A DNA stretch of 30,663 bases. Source: Thermoproteota archaeon. GTDB lineage: Archaea > Thermoproteota > Methanomethylicia > Culexarchaeales > Culexmicrobiaceae. A model generated the notes under the pieces. That model saw only the letters and a list, made by a program, of their open reading frames with translations. It did not search any database and was not told the DNA's origin. How positions within the stretch are numbered: position 1 is the stretch's first letter; every line of letters starts with the position of its first letter. The stretch covers positions 1 to 30,663 of the forward strand of contig QMQZ01000001.1 in the NCBI GenBank assembly GCA_003649145.1, in the 5' to 3' direction. Below are positions 9,005 to 16,336 of the stretch, one piece after another. The translations under genes were made by a program, and so were the position numbers.

Positions 9005-9526
9005 TCACCCCAATATCTCAGCCACACCTCTCTTAGCCAACGCCTCAGCATTTATCACAGGGATGTTCGCGACATCCTCAGGCTTAAACGGCCCATACGT
9101 CTTCAAATCCACACCTACAAAGGCTGGAACTTCTCGAAGGAAACGAACTAATATTTTTTTCGCGAGCACACCCTCCTCCAAGCTGGCAAACTTCTCAGTT
9201 AAAGAGAGAAACTCCTCGATGGCGGAGGAAATCTTCTCATAAGCGCTAAGCTCAACTTCCAAGAGGTTCTTAGGAGGCCCACTAGCTCCAACGAGGAAGT
9301 GCTTCAAAATCTTCCTCAACCTCAAAGAAACAATTGCACCTACAACTTCACAGGCAAGCTTAGCCTCAGCTTCAGCCAACTTAGCCTCAACATCAGACCC
9401 ATTCTTAATCTTATCCCTCAAGCTGTGCATGTAAGCTTGAACGTTTATGTAGAAGTCTGAAGGAAGCTGAGAAAGCTCTTCAGACTCCAACTCCTCATTA
9501 AGCACATCTAGCAAGTGCTTGTACAT
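9005..9526 (-). CDS. GINS complex subunit (Gins15/Gins51 type)
   Basis: A 173-residue replication factor expected to link the MCM helicase with other fork proteins in the archaeal CMG-like complex. The N-terminal ~120 residues are helical and charged (A-domain like). The C-terminal ~45 residues carry the small beta-rich B-domain: FVGVDLKTYGPFKPEDVANI followed by P and a leucine/alanine-rich segment ending KRGVAEIL. The A-then-B order is that of the Gins15 (Gins51, Sld5/Psf1-like) type. The ATG start has GAGG upstream. It sits between priS and rpl44e, a replication-translation junction also found in other archaea. The family is recognised from the B-domain; assignment to the Gins15 rather than Gins23 branch rests on domain order. 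Confidence 0.87.
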   Translation of the reverse strand: MYKHLLDVLNEELESEELSQLPSDFYINVQAYMHSLRDKIKNGSDVEAKLAEAEAKLACEVVGAIVSLRLRKILKHFLVGASGPPKNLLEVELSAYEKISSAIEEFLSLTEKFASLEEGVLAKKILVRFLREVPAFVGVDLKTYGPFKPEDVANIPVINAEALAKRGVAEILG

Positions 9527-9570
9527 GACTAAGCCTCAATATAAACCAATATTCTAGCTCAGTTATATTG

Positions 9571-10818
9571 TTAGCCCTCCTCAGCCAATGAAGCAGCACC
9601 CTTACATAAAAGGTAGACTGCAGCAGGCATAGGAAGGGTTAGAGTAGCATCCTCATATGGGCCGAAAACCTCACCTGCAACAGTAAATTCAGGAGCATGC
9701 TCAACGTGAACTTTAACTTCACCCCTCCTAAAAACAACTGCATCGACAAGTGGGTTGAAGCGCTCAAGCTCACTGAAGCTCAGCAACTTAACCCTAAAGC
9801 CAGTTTTGCCGTGAATCGTCTCAGGAAGCCTCATCAACCGCTTAATGTCCGTCGTAACCCTCTCATCAATAAAGCTGCCCTGAAGCTTAGCTACGTGAGA
9901 GGCAATTCTAGACCAAGTAAGCACAGAAACACCCTTAACTGCAGGCCACCTCGGAGGAGTGCTCTCCAAACTCCTCAAAACCTCATCTCTATGCTCAACT
10001 ATGAGCTTAGCAGCCTTACCCCGCCTAACAACCTTCCTCAACTCCTCAGCCGAAGCCCTACTAATGAAGTCATACAGCCCTCTAGCAAGCCTCCCCCTCC
10101 AGCCAGGGTCAGCCAAGTCAGGCGGTCCAGAAGACATGAAAGCTCTAGAGAAGCCGTGAAGCTTAGGTAGAATACCAACCCCCCTAACGTAGTCGGTTAT
10201 CTCCCTCCTCGCCTCCTGAGAAAGCTCCCTGACAACTTCACTGTGAACATGCACGTGGTAGCCTCGATGACCAGAAAAGTTGAACGTCATCTCACTAATC
10301 GAAAGCCCCAAGTCAGCTACGAGGAAGTCCTCCACAAGCTTAAGCGTCTCATTCTTAGCCACTTCAAGGCAAAGCTCGCAAAGCCAAGTCTCAGCCTTCA
10401 ACCTCTTAGACTTACACTGAGGACAAGATTCAGGAGCCATTCCAACCGAAGAGTAGCCGCAGTCTAGGCAAACCCACCTATCATGCTCCTCCTTACATGG
10501 AGTTGGAATGTGATCTGCGTCAATGTCGAACACCAAGTCTGCGCCCAGCCAACCCTTACTATCCATGTCTTCAGCATTCGGCATCTCATAGTAGGCGGAG
10601 GAGAAGTAGGCGTGGAGGGGCACCTCCCTCCTTAAAAACTCATTCAAGCTCTTACCACTCTTGAAGTAGAGGTGCCTAATCATGCCCTCCCTGTCGAAAA
10701 GTATGAAGCCAAACTCCCTGCGCTCAACATGCTTTGGAGGGGGAACTGTAGCGCGCTTATAGTAGGCTGAGAAGATTGCCTTGAGGAAGTGCTTCTCATT
10801 GCTCAACTTTACCCTCAC
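9571..10818 (-). CDS. priS: DNA primase small (catalytic) subunit PriS
   Basis: The 415-residue polymerising subunit of archaeal/eukaryotic primase, which makes primers with PriL. The catalytic acid motif DIDADH is at 98-103. A cysteine-rich zinc region follows (Cys108, 117, 120, 132, 135, 147 and 150), then SGHRGYHVHV (182-191), the nucleotide-binding motif. A third conserved region lies in the C-terminal half (VDAVVFRRGEVKVH). Seven cysteines in the zinc region is more than the usual four. The start is GTG at 10818, overlapping priL by 23 bases; a TTG at 10806 with GAGG six nucleotides upstream is an alternative. The overlap with priL implies coupled synthesis of the two subunits. Confidence 0.96.
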   Translation of the reverse strand: MRVKLSNEKHFLKAIFSAYYKRATVPPPKHVERREFGFILFDREGMIRHLYFKSGKSLNEFLRREVPLHAYFSSAYYEMPNAEDMDSKGWLGADLVFDIDADHIPTPCKEEHDRWVCLDCGYSSVGMAPESCPQCKSKRLKAETWLCELCLEVAKNETLKLVEDFLVADLGLSISEMTFNFSGHRGYHVHVHSEVVRELSQEARREITDYVRGVGILPKLHGFSRAFMSSGPPDLADPGWRGRLARGLYDFISRASAEELRKVVRRGKAAKLIVEHRDEVLRSLESTPPRWPAVKGVSVLTWSRIASHVAKLQGSFIDERVTTDIKRLMRLPETIHGKTGFRVKLLSFSELERFNPLVDAVVFRRGEVKVHVEHAPEFTVAGEVFGPYEDATLTLPMPAAVYLLCKGAASLAEEG

Positions 10819-11851
10819 CTTTCTTGCCCTTAGCCTTAATTTGGTAGTATGTTAATGGGTGCTTAACCCTAGAGCACAAGGGGTCTACTTCCAAGCCCAC
10901 GCACAAGCCAAAGGTCCTCAAAGTACTGCAGCTCGGAGGAGTGTACTTGATCCTAGAGCCCCTAAGCCCAGCGATGTGCTCAACCTGATACCTAGTGACG
11001 CTTTCATTGAAGTCTGCAGTCAAGCTAAATAGAGAAACAACTTCATCCACGCTTTTTCCAACATTGATTAAGAATGAAGTCAAGGCAAACCTAGCCATGT
11101 GAGAGAGGGAGCTACCCTTAAGCAAGTCGCTTAAAATCGAGCGTATGCAGGGTGGGAAGGCACTCTCAACAACTGGGCCTGAGTACTCCTCCTCAATCCT
11201 AATCACCTTCCTATAGCTCTGAAACAGCTTCCTAGCCTCCTCAGCAACCTTTGCAACCTCCTCAGGAACCACAACTCCAGAAGGAGGAGACTTAGCCCTA
11301 TCAACAATGCGGACTCTAACCGCCTCTGAAATAAGCCTTGCAAGCTCATACTTCTGAATTCTAACCCAACCTTTAGAAACAAGTCTATTAACGAGCTTCC
11401 AGCTTGGAGCGTGAAATGAAGGAGCTACACTCAAGTAGTCAACGAAGAACATCTCGAAAAATCCGCCTTCAGAGCTATCCCTAATCCTCCAATTAAAGTT
11501 GCTCTCAGCCAAGTACTTAACCTTCCAGTCCTCATCAACCCTAAGCTCCTCATAAATCCTCTTAGCCTCAGCTACAGCATACCTCCTAAAGAGAGGAGGC
11601 TCACCGACAATAGTGAGTATAGCTAGAGCTGCAGGGTATGAGAGGACTTCGACTTCAAGGTCAGTTAAGTCGGTCCTCACCCTGCCAAGCTTAACTGCAC
11701 TCTCAATTCGCTCGAAAGCCCTCCTCAAAATAACTCTATAGCCAGGCTTAGCTAGGTCGCTTAAAGTGACTCCAACACCTTCAATGTACTTAACAGCTTC
11801 AACGCAGAATGGGTACTTAGCTAAGTCCTCCTTAGTAAGTGCACCTATCAA
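10796..11851 (-). CDS. priL: DNA primase large subunit PriL
   Basis: The 351-residue regulatory subunit of primase, which stabilises PriS and carries a 4Fe-4S cluster needed for initiation. The C-terminal iron-sulfur domain has the four expected cysteines: FPPCIRS (Cys235), PPSC (Cys308), FGLC (Cys317) and DPLC (Cys326), followed by the conserved HPLTYY. The N-terminal domain is helical (DLAKYPFC). I prefer TTG 11851, eight nucleotides after GAGG, over GTG 11857, only two nucleotides after it; the difference is two residues. The 3' end overlaps priS. A TATA-like element lies upstream at 11888-11898. Confidence 0.94.
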   Translation of the reverse strand: MIGALTKEDLAKYPFCVEAVKYIEGVGVTLSDLAKPGYRVILRRAFERIESAVKLGRVRTDLTDLEVEVLSYPAALAILTIVGEPPLFRRYAVAEAKRIYEELRVDEDWKVKYLAESNFNWRIRDSSEGGFFEMFFVDYLSVAPSFHAPSWKLVNRLVSKGWVRIQKYELARLISEAVRVRIVDRAKSPPSGVVVPEEVAKVAEEARKLFQSYRKVIRIEEEYSGPVVESAFPPCIRSILSDLLKGSSLSHMARFALTSFLINVGKSVDEVVSLFSLTADFNESVTRYQVEHIAGLRGSRIKYTPPSCSTLRTFGLCVGLEVDPLCSRVKHPLTYYQIKAKGKKGEGKVEQ

Positions 11852-11887
11852 GCGCACTACCTCTAAATACTTAGAGGAAGCTAAGTG

Positions 11888-11898
11888 TAAAATAAATT
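11888..11898 (-). promoter_or_regulatory. Probable TATA box of the priL-priS genes
   Basis: Minus-strand AATTTATTTTA in the 57-nt gap between pcna and priL. A start about 25 nt downstream gives a short leader holding GAGG (11860-11863) before the priL start. Confidence 0.5.
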
Positions 11899-11908
11899 GT
11901 TAGCTGAA

Positions 11909-12655
11909 TTACGCTTCCATCCTCGGAGCTAAGTAGTACGTTATTCTGCCATCACCTGGAAGCTCGAAGTCAAGCCTTAAAGGCATGTCAGTTGAAAACT
12001 GGACAGTGACGATCTCAGCAGCAGCAACAGCCTTCATCATGTCAGACAAGTAGCTTAAGCTATAAGTGCTCGCAGACGGCTCCTTAACTTCAAGCTCAAC
12101 GAGTGAGCCCATGTCTTCGCTAAGCTTGACTTCAACGTCGCCCCTATCACCAGAAGCAGTCAAAGTCAGTGCTTCAGGGTCAGCCTTGAACTTCACGTAG
12201 TCGCTGATGACGCTTGCATCCTTAATAGCGTCCTTCAATGCATCTGAAATAACTCTCGCGCGAACATTAAACTCCAAGCTCGGAGATGGGAGCTCCTCTC
12301 CAGCAATGTCGATTAACGGCATTCTGAAGACCCTCAGAGCCTTCCCCAGGAAGCGCAAAGTCAACCTGGACTTGTCGGTGACCTCCATTTCCAGCCGCTC
12401 TCTAGCTGAAGCCCTCTTCAGCAGCTTGTTAAACTCGTCGAAGTTAACTCCAATCATTAGCTCTTCATCGCACACGTACTCGTCGAAAGCCATGGGCGGC
12501 AGCTCCAGCTCGATCATCACTACGTGTGAGGGGTCCATAGCCCTCAAACTAAGTCCATCAGGAGTAGCCTTGAAGTTAGCTTCATCAATTAGCTCGGCAA
12601 TTGCAGATACGATGCTGCGCCAAAGCTTTGCACTCGTCAAAACAGCCCTAAACAC
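11909..12655 (-). CDS. pcn: Sliding clamp PCNA
   Basis: A 248-residue DNA polymerase processivity clamp. It shows the two-fold PCNA fold with conserved pieces: DPSHVVMIEL (loop before the interdomain connector), FNKLLKRA, the second-domain SDYVKFKA and LTLTASGDRGDVEV, and the C-terminal DGRITYYLAPRM. Only one pcna is visible here. The start is GTG 12655 (MFRAVLTSAKLW), eight nucleotides after GGAGG. An upstream GTG at 12664 lies next to the ribosome binding site and is unlikely. The gene has its own TATA element, although it follows tfs and the 66-residue gene closely. Confidence 0.97.
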   Translation of the reverse strand: MFRAVLTSAKLWRSIVSAIAELIDEANFKATPDGLSLRAMDPSHVVMIELELPPMAFDEYVCDEELMIGVNFDEFNKLLKRASARERLEMEVTDKSRLTLRFLGKALRVFRMPLIDIAGEELPSPSLEFNVRARVISDALKDAIKDASVISDYVKFKADPEALTLTASGDRGDVEVKLSEDMGSLVELEVKEPSASTYSLSYLSDMMKAVAAAEIVTVQFSTDMPLRLDFELPGDGRITYYLAPRMEA

Positions 12656-12663
12656 TATTGGCA

Positions 12664-12668
12664 CCTCC
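12664..12668 (-). promoter_or_regulatory. Ribosome binding site deciding the pcna start
   Basis: Minus-strand GGAGG followed by TGCCAATA and then GTG 12655. The other in-frame GTG (12664-12662) begins inside or right beside this site, so it cannot be served by it. Confidence 0.7.
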
Positions 12669-12688
12669 AGAATACTATGGGCAGAACA

Positions 12689-12700
12689 TTTAATATTTAT
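12689..12700 (-). promoter_or_regulatory. Probable TATA box of pcna
   Basis: Minus-strand ATAAATATTAAA, directly after the stop of the 66-residue gene. It suggests pcna can be transcribed separately from the upstream tfs unit. Confidence 0.55.
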
Positions 12701-12901
12701 TTACTTTGAAGCCTCCAATTCACCTCGAACTTCCTCAGAAATTTTAAGGGCGTTTTCAATCATCCTCTTCAACCTGGAAGCGTAGGTCTTAGCATTCATG
12801 TAGTATGGAATTCTAGCCTCAACTTCAGAGGCAGCTTCAAGAGCCTTCCTTAAGAGGAGCACTAAAGCCTCAACCTTCTCCTCAACAGTGTAATTTGACA
12901 C
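12701..12901 (-). CDS. Hypothetical 66-residue helical protein between tfs and pcna
   Basis: I do not recognise a family. The 66 residues are predicted to be almost entirely helical and strongly charged (EEKVEALVLLLRKALEAASE, then a second helix after YYMNAKTYASRLKRM), with no cysteines, signal peptide or membrane segment. A two-helix hairpin or coiled-coil is plausible. The GTG start overlaps the tfs stop by one base (TAGTG), the same coupling motif as at ileS/NAD kinase. GGAGG lies eleven nucleotides upstream. Its position between a transcription factor and the sliding clamp suggests a role in replication or transcription, but that is inference from context only. Confidence 0.7.
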   Translation of the reverse strand: MSNYTVEEKVEALVLLLRKALEAASEVEARIPYYMNAKTYASRLKRMIENALKISEEVRGELEASK

Positions 12902-13239
12902 TAATCATATTCCCTCCAAGTGTACCCGCACTTGGTGCACCTGAAAAACCTAGTTGGACTCTCATCAGCCCTCCTAGTCTGAAGCATCCACCAGTAAGCC
13001 TCATGGTGACCGCACTTCGGGCACTCAACCTTAGTCGTCGGCAAAACCTTAGGGAGCTTACTCTCATCAACAACTATTATGCCCCTATCAGGAGAGTGCT
13101 TAATTTCCTTAACTAGCTTGTAGGTAGACCTACCCTTAACTGGCTCAGAGTAGTTGCAGTTTGAGCAGTACAGCTCCACGCTACCATCAGTAAGACGCCT
13201 AGGCCTCAAGAGGCCGCCGCAGTTAGGGCAAAACTTCAT
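12901..13239 (-). CDS. tfs: Transcription factor S (TFS, TFIIS-like RNA cleavage factor)
   Basis: A 112-residue archaeal TFS that rescues backtracked RNA polymerase by stimulating transcript cleavage. The N-terminal zinc ribbon (Cys4, Cys7, Cys25, Cys28) resembles Rpb9. The C-terminal zinc ribbon (Cys73, Cys76, Cys101, Cys104) carries the acidic pair Asp92-Glu93 in RRADESPTRFFRC, the residues that enter the polymerase active site. The retained DE pair argues for an active cleavage factor rather than an inhibitory paralogue. The ATG start has GAGG upstream. The stop overlaps the start of the 66-residue gene. Confidence 0.96.
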   Translation of the reverse strand: MKFCPNCGGLLRPRRLTDGSVELYCSNCNYSEPVKGRSTYKLVKEIKHSPDRGIIVVDESKLPKVLPTTKVECPKCGHHEAYWWMLQTRRADESPTRFFRCTKCGYTWREYD

Positions 13240-13270
13240 TCTAAATTCGCCTCTAAAGAGCTAGCTAAAT

Positions 13271-13723
13271 TCACCGCAAAGTCTCTAATAGGCTTAACGC
13301 TAAAAGCCTAGCAACCCTAATAGGCTCAGGAAAAGCTCCGCACACCATAACAACGTCTAAAAGGGATTCGACAACGTCTAAACTAGCACCTTCAAACTTA
13401 AAGTACAGTCCATGCCTAGGTGAGAACTGCGCTTCTGAGCTGGCAGATAAACTGACAGCAACAACTGGGCGCTTCAACTCGTGGAAAAGCCGTTTAACGT
13501 CAACTAAGTAGCCACTCCAATCAAAGCCGTCAAATAGTACGTAGTTCACCTGAGGATAGTGAGAAGAAGACTTTAAAAGCTCAACTGCCTCATCAATAGG
13601 ATTTTCAAAACAAGCCCTAGACAGAACTCCGTCAAGCCAAAGTCCACCTCTAAAAATAGTGCAGACAACTACTCCATCAATGAAGGTTAAGCCAGCAACC
13701 CTAGTCTCCAACTTAACCTTCAC
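13271..13723 (-). CDS. DUF99 family protein (endonuclease V-like fold)
   Basis: A 150-residue member of the archaeal DUF99 family, which shares a fold with endonuclease V. Family signatures seen are YVLFDGFDWSGYLVDVKRL in the middle, KRPVVAVSL, and the C-terminal FPEPIRVARLLA. It is shorter than the usual ~180-200 residues, apparently lacking about 20 residues at the N-terminus where other members have an acidic segment. Activity on DNA therefore cannot be assumed. The start is GTG 13723, overlapping the preceding stop as GTGA and using GGGAGAGG upstream. A TTG at 13738 would add five residues. The role is unassigned. Confidence 0.75.
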   Translation of the reverse strand: MKVKLETRVAGLTFIDGVVVCTIFRGGLWLDGVLSRACFENPIDEAVELLKSSSHYPQVNYVLFDGFDWSGYLVDVKRLFHELKRPVVAVSLSASSEAQFSPRHGLYFKFEGASLDVVESLLDVVMVCGAFPEPIRVARLLALSLLETLR

Positions 13724-14109
13724 TTGAACCTCTCCCAAATGAGCTTCAACAACTCGCTGAAAGCAATAATAGAAGCTTCAAACTCACCTTCACCAAGCCT
13801 TCGCTCCAAGTGGGAGGCTAAGAAATCTATTGCCTCATCAATCCTAAGCAAATTCGAAACCCAAGCATATGCAATCAGAGCCTCAGCAGCATCCCCCCTA
13901 ACATGAACGTCGACTCGACGAGGAAGCTCAGCTCTCAGCCCAGCCCTCCTCAAAGCTTCAGCCAAAACCTTATTTGAAACTCGCTCACCGCAAAACTTCC
14001 CTAAAACCCTGGACTTAGCTGCAGAGTAGAGGAAGTTAACTAGGCTATCTCCAAGCTCAGCTAAGCCCTTATCCATCAAAACGCTACTTAGGCTGGAATA
14101 GTCAACCAT
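13720..14109 (-). CDS. Archaeal ribonuclease III-like domain protein
   Basis: A 129-residue, almost all-helical protein of an archaeal family with an RNase III-like fold. It has LAELGDSLVNFLYS (17-30), resembling the RNase III signature around the GDS triad, and RGDAAEALIAYAW (71-83), matching the second metal-binding motif GDxxEA (Asp73 and Glu76). The first catalytic glutamate of bacterial RNase III has no clear equivalent (Lys14 is there), and no double-stranded RNA-binding domain is present. Cleavage activity is therefore uncertain. It lies between rpoL and the DUF99 gene in the information-processing cluster; its stop overlaps the DUF99 start. The start is ATG. Confidence 0.75.
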   Translation of the reverse strand: MVDYSSLSSVLMDKGLAELGDSLVNFLYSAAKSRVLGKFCGERVSNKVLAEALRRAGLRAELPRRVDVHVRGDAAEALIAYAWVSNLLRIDEAIDFLASHLERRLGEGEFEASIIAFSELLKLIWERFK

Positions 14110-14113
14110 GAAG

Positions 14114-14404
14114 TCACCTAGCAGACTTCAAAGCCTCCAAAAATAGCTCCTTAAACTTCAGAGCTTCACTCCTAATCCTCTCAGCAGCATCTATAATTGC
14201 TTGAAGCGGAGCCTTAGATCCATCGGTTTGAACGTAAATTCTAGGCTTCCCAACCAACGGGTGATCTATGTGGTAAGCAGCAAATACGACGTGCTTATCA
14301 TTGAAGAGCTCCTTGCAAAGGACATTGCACAAGGTGTGATCTTCACCTTCAAGCTCCAGCTCAATTGAGTCCTCACTCATCTTGACGATCCTCACCTTAC
14401 TCAA
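14114..14404 (-). CDS. rpoL: DNA-directed RNA polymerase subunit L (Rpo11)
   Basis: A 96-residue archaeal Rpo11, which dimerises with Rpo3 in the assembly platform of RNA polymerase. The conserved core is present: ELEGEDHTLCNVLCKEL, then FAAYHIDHPLVGKPRIYVQT. A C-terminal helix begins at about residue 65. I choose TTG 14404, eight nucleotides after GAGG; GTG 14407 would add one residue and be closer than usual to the site. It is followed four bases later by the RNase III-like gene. Confidence 0.95.
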   Translation of the reverse strand: MSKVRIVKMSEDSIELELEGEDHTLCNVLCKELFNDKHVVFAAYHIDHPLVGKPRIYVQTDGSKAPLQAIIDAAERIRSEALKFKELFLEALKSAR

Positions 14405-14448
14405 CACTTACACCTCAGCGCGTAGAGTCCACTTCCATAAAAATAAAG

Positions 14449-15087
14449 TTAGCGGAAGAGATCCTCAACTTCCTTCAAGGCAGCTAATAGCTCATCTAGA
14501 GCTTCCCTCCAGCCCCTCCTCAGCACTAGCCTTCCACTCTCATTCTTACCGAGAAGCTTAAGCTCCTCAGCAACGTCAACCACAGTCCACAAGTCAACTC
14601 CAGATACGCTTGAAGCTAGGGCGAGCAGCCTCTTAACACTCGAAGACTTAGTCTCAAATTGCAGCTTAGTGTAGGCAGAGCCAATAAGCCTAGCTACCTC
14701 AAAGACAACATCCTCATCAGCGTCAGTCTCAACTCCACCCTCAACAACCCTGCACTTAAACCCCCTAAGCTGGAGAGCTTGAGATAAAAGCTCGAGTGAA
14801 ATAGCAGTTCCAGCCTCCCTTGAAAGAGCCCTAACTTCAAACAGGTTTATCCCAGCAAGCTTCAACCTAGACTTCCTCTTAATAGTTGAAGTCAACTCCC
14901 TAATCAGGCCTGCAGCCCTCCTAACATCATCATGCGAGCCGCGGACAGCAACCTTGATGAATCCAGGCCTAGATGAAATGTTGAAGTCAACGAAGGTCAG
15001 TCGACTACAAATAGCGTCTAGAATTTCTAGGAGCTCCTCCTCACCTGAAACACTAATCTTGAAAACTCGTTCAACTGCCCGCCTCAA
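14449..15087 (-). CDS. DUF2067 family protein
   Basis: A 212-residue conserved archaeal protein of unknown function, assigned to DUF2067. It looks like an alpha/beta protein with an N-terminal domain of about 70 residues (ERVFKISVSGEEELLEILDA) that may be a small RNA-binding-like fold, then a longer helical region. No catalytic motif or cysteine cluster is visible. The TTG start lies eight nucleotides after GGAGG and overlaps the end of csl4 by 17 bases. Its stable place next to exosome subunit Csl4 suggests a link to RNA metabolism, which is inference. Confidence 0.72.
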   Translation of the reverse strand: MRRAVERVFKISVSGEEELLEILDAICSRLTFVDFNISSRPGFIKVAVRGSHDDVRRAAGLIRELTSTIKRKSRLKLAGINLFEVRALSREAGTAISLELLSQALQLRGFKCRVVEGGVETDADEDVVFEVARLIGSAYTKLQFETKSSSVKRLLALASSVSGVDLWTVVDVAEELKLLGKNESGRLVLRRGWREALDELLAALKEVEDLFR

Positions 15088-15655
15088 AGATCAACCCTCC
15101 ATAGTCAGAGGCAATCTTCCTAGACTCGTAAGCCCTACACTCAGGGCAGAAGAGCCTATCCCTCCTCTTAATAAGTGGGGAAAGGCACCTAGTGCACCTT
15201 GCGAAGAGCACTCCAAGCTTTGAACCTCTCATTGAAAGCTGATATGGAGTCCAAGAATTCAGAACTTTAACCCTAACAACATCCCCCAACCGAACAGCAT
15301 CAAACATCTTCCTAAACTTCTTCCTAACTGAAACCTGTGAAATGTGGAGGAACCCAGTCAAGTAGGAGTACAGCCTCCCCTTACTCTCGACATGGTAAAT
15401 CCTAATCACTGCAACCTCATCCTTAACGTCATAAACAAAACCTAAAGCCACATCACCCTTCTTAGGCAGTGGAGGGACATTCCCCTTATACGGAACTACC
15501 GAAATAACCCTCTCAGCCAAGTCTAATTGAACTAACCCAGCTCTAGCAGAGTATATGTTTCCATTCTCCTCGTACGTGCCGTCACCTGGAATAAACTCCT
15601 CAATGACGCAGAGGAACTCGCCTGGAAACACAAATCTACTTGAAAACCTCTGCAC
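15071..15655 (-). CDS. csl4: Exosome complex RNA-binding subunit Csl4
   Basis: A 194-residue cap subunit of the archaeal exosome that binds RNA and recruits DnaG. An N-terminal domain (FVFPGEFLCVIEEFIPGDGT) with the typical GTY turn is followed by a central S1 domain (YVKDE-like to GFLHISQVSV, about 65-140). A C-terminal zinc ribbon follows (ARCTRC and FCPECRA). The start is GTG 15655, eight nucleotides after GGAGG; TTG 15661 is only two nucleotides from that site. The 3' end overlaps the DUF2067 gene. Confidence 0.93.
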   Translation of the reverse strand: MQRFSSRFVFPGEFLCVIEEFIPGDGTYEENGNIYSARAGLVQLDLAERVISVVPYKGNVPPLPKKGDVALGFVYDVKDEVAVIRIYHVESKGRLYSYLTGFLHISQVSVRKKFRKMFDAVRLGDVVRVKVLNSWTPYQLSMRGSKLGVLFARCTRCLSPLIKRRDRLFCPECRAYESRKIASDYGGLIFEAGS

Positions 15656-15706
15656 TTCCAATGCCTCCCTGAACTCGCTTAAGGTCTACTCGCACGATTA
15701 GTGAAG

Positions 15707-16336
15707 CTACTTCTCAGCCAATATTCTGTAAAGATCCACTTTAACCTTATGCCTCCTCTCAAAGTGGAATTCAAACATGTGGGGGATCTCCAAGTAAAGT
15801 GGAACAATGTCGGTAACAACTCCTCCAAGCTCACTAACAAACTTAAGTATGAATCGCCTATTCGACTCCCCAGCCTTGTGCAGAGAGTAAACGACTGGAG
15901 CTGAAGATAGAGCAGCCCTCAAGAAAGCTCTATCAGCACCCCTCCTCTGAACCCCAAATGGAGGATTTTGAATCACAGTATCACCTTTAATCGACAAGCT
16001 CTCTATGGAGGCGTGGAGGAAGTCAACATAACCAGCAACTCCAACCTCCTCAGCATTAGCTACAGCTACACTCAAAGCTTCAACGTCAACGTCAACTCCA
16101 ACCACAAATTCAGCGCCGAGAAGAGCAGCTCCAATACCAAGCCTACCAGTCCCACAGGCAAAGTCCAATACAACCTTACCCTCAATGTCATCGTAAGTCC
16201 TACCAGCAAACCAGAGCACCTTAGCTGCAGCTCTAGCCGAAATAGTGTACTGCTCAAGCCTAGGAGAAGGAGAAGGGTGGGGCTTAACCTTCTCAAGAAT
16301 AATCTCCAAGTGCCTAAGCTTCCTCACTCCACGCAT
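15707..16336 (-). CDS. METTL5-like RNA adenine methyltransferase
   Basis: A 209-residue class I SAM-dependent methyltransferase of the archaeal family related to eukaryotic METTL5 (COG2263). It has an N-terminal LEQY segment (28-31), SAM-binding motif I DFACGTGRLG (58-67), acidic motif II GVDVDVEAL, and catalytic NPPFG (124-128), the signature of amino-group methylation on adenine or related substrates. The conserved YSLHK lies further on. By family, the likely target is N6-adenine in rRNA. The start is ATG 16336, sharing a base with the dph2 stop (TGATG); a GTG at 16345 would add three residues. Confidence 0.88.
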   Translation of the reverse strand: MRGVRKLRHLEIILEKVKPHPSPSPRLEQYTISARAAAKVLWFAGRTYDDIEGKVVLDFACGTGRLGIGAALLGAEFVVGVDVDVEALSVAVANAEEVGVAGYVDFLHASIESLSIKGDTVIQNPPFGVQRRGADRAFLRAALSSAPVVYSLHKAGESNRRFILKFVSELGGVVTDIVPLYLEIPHMFEFHFERRHKVKVDLYRILAEK

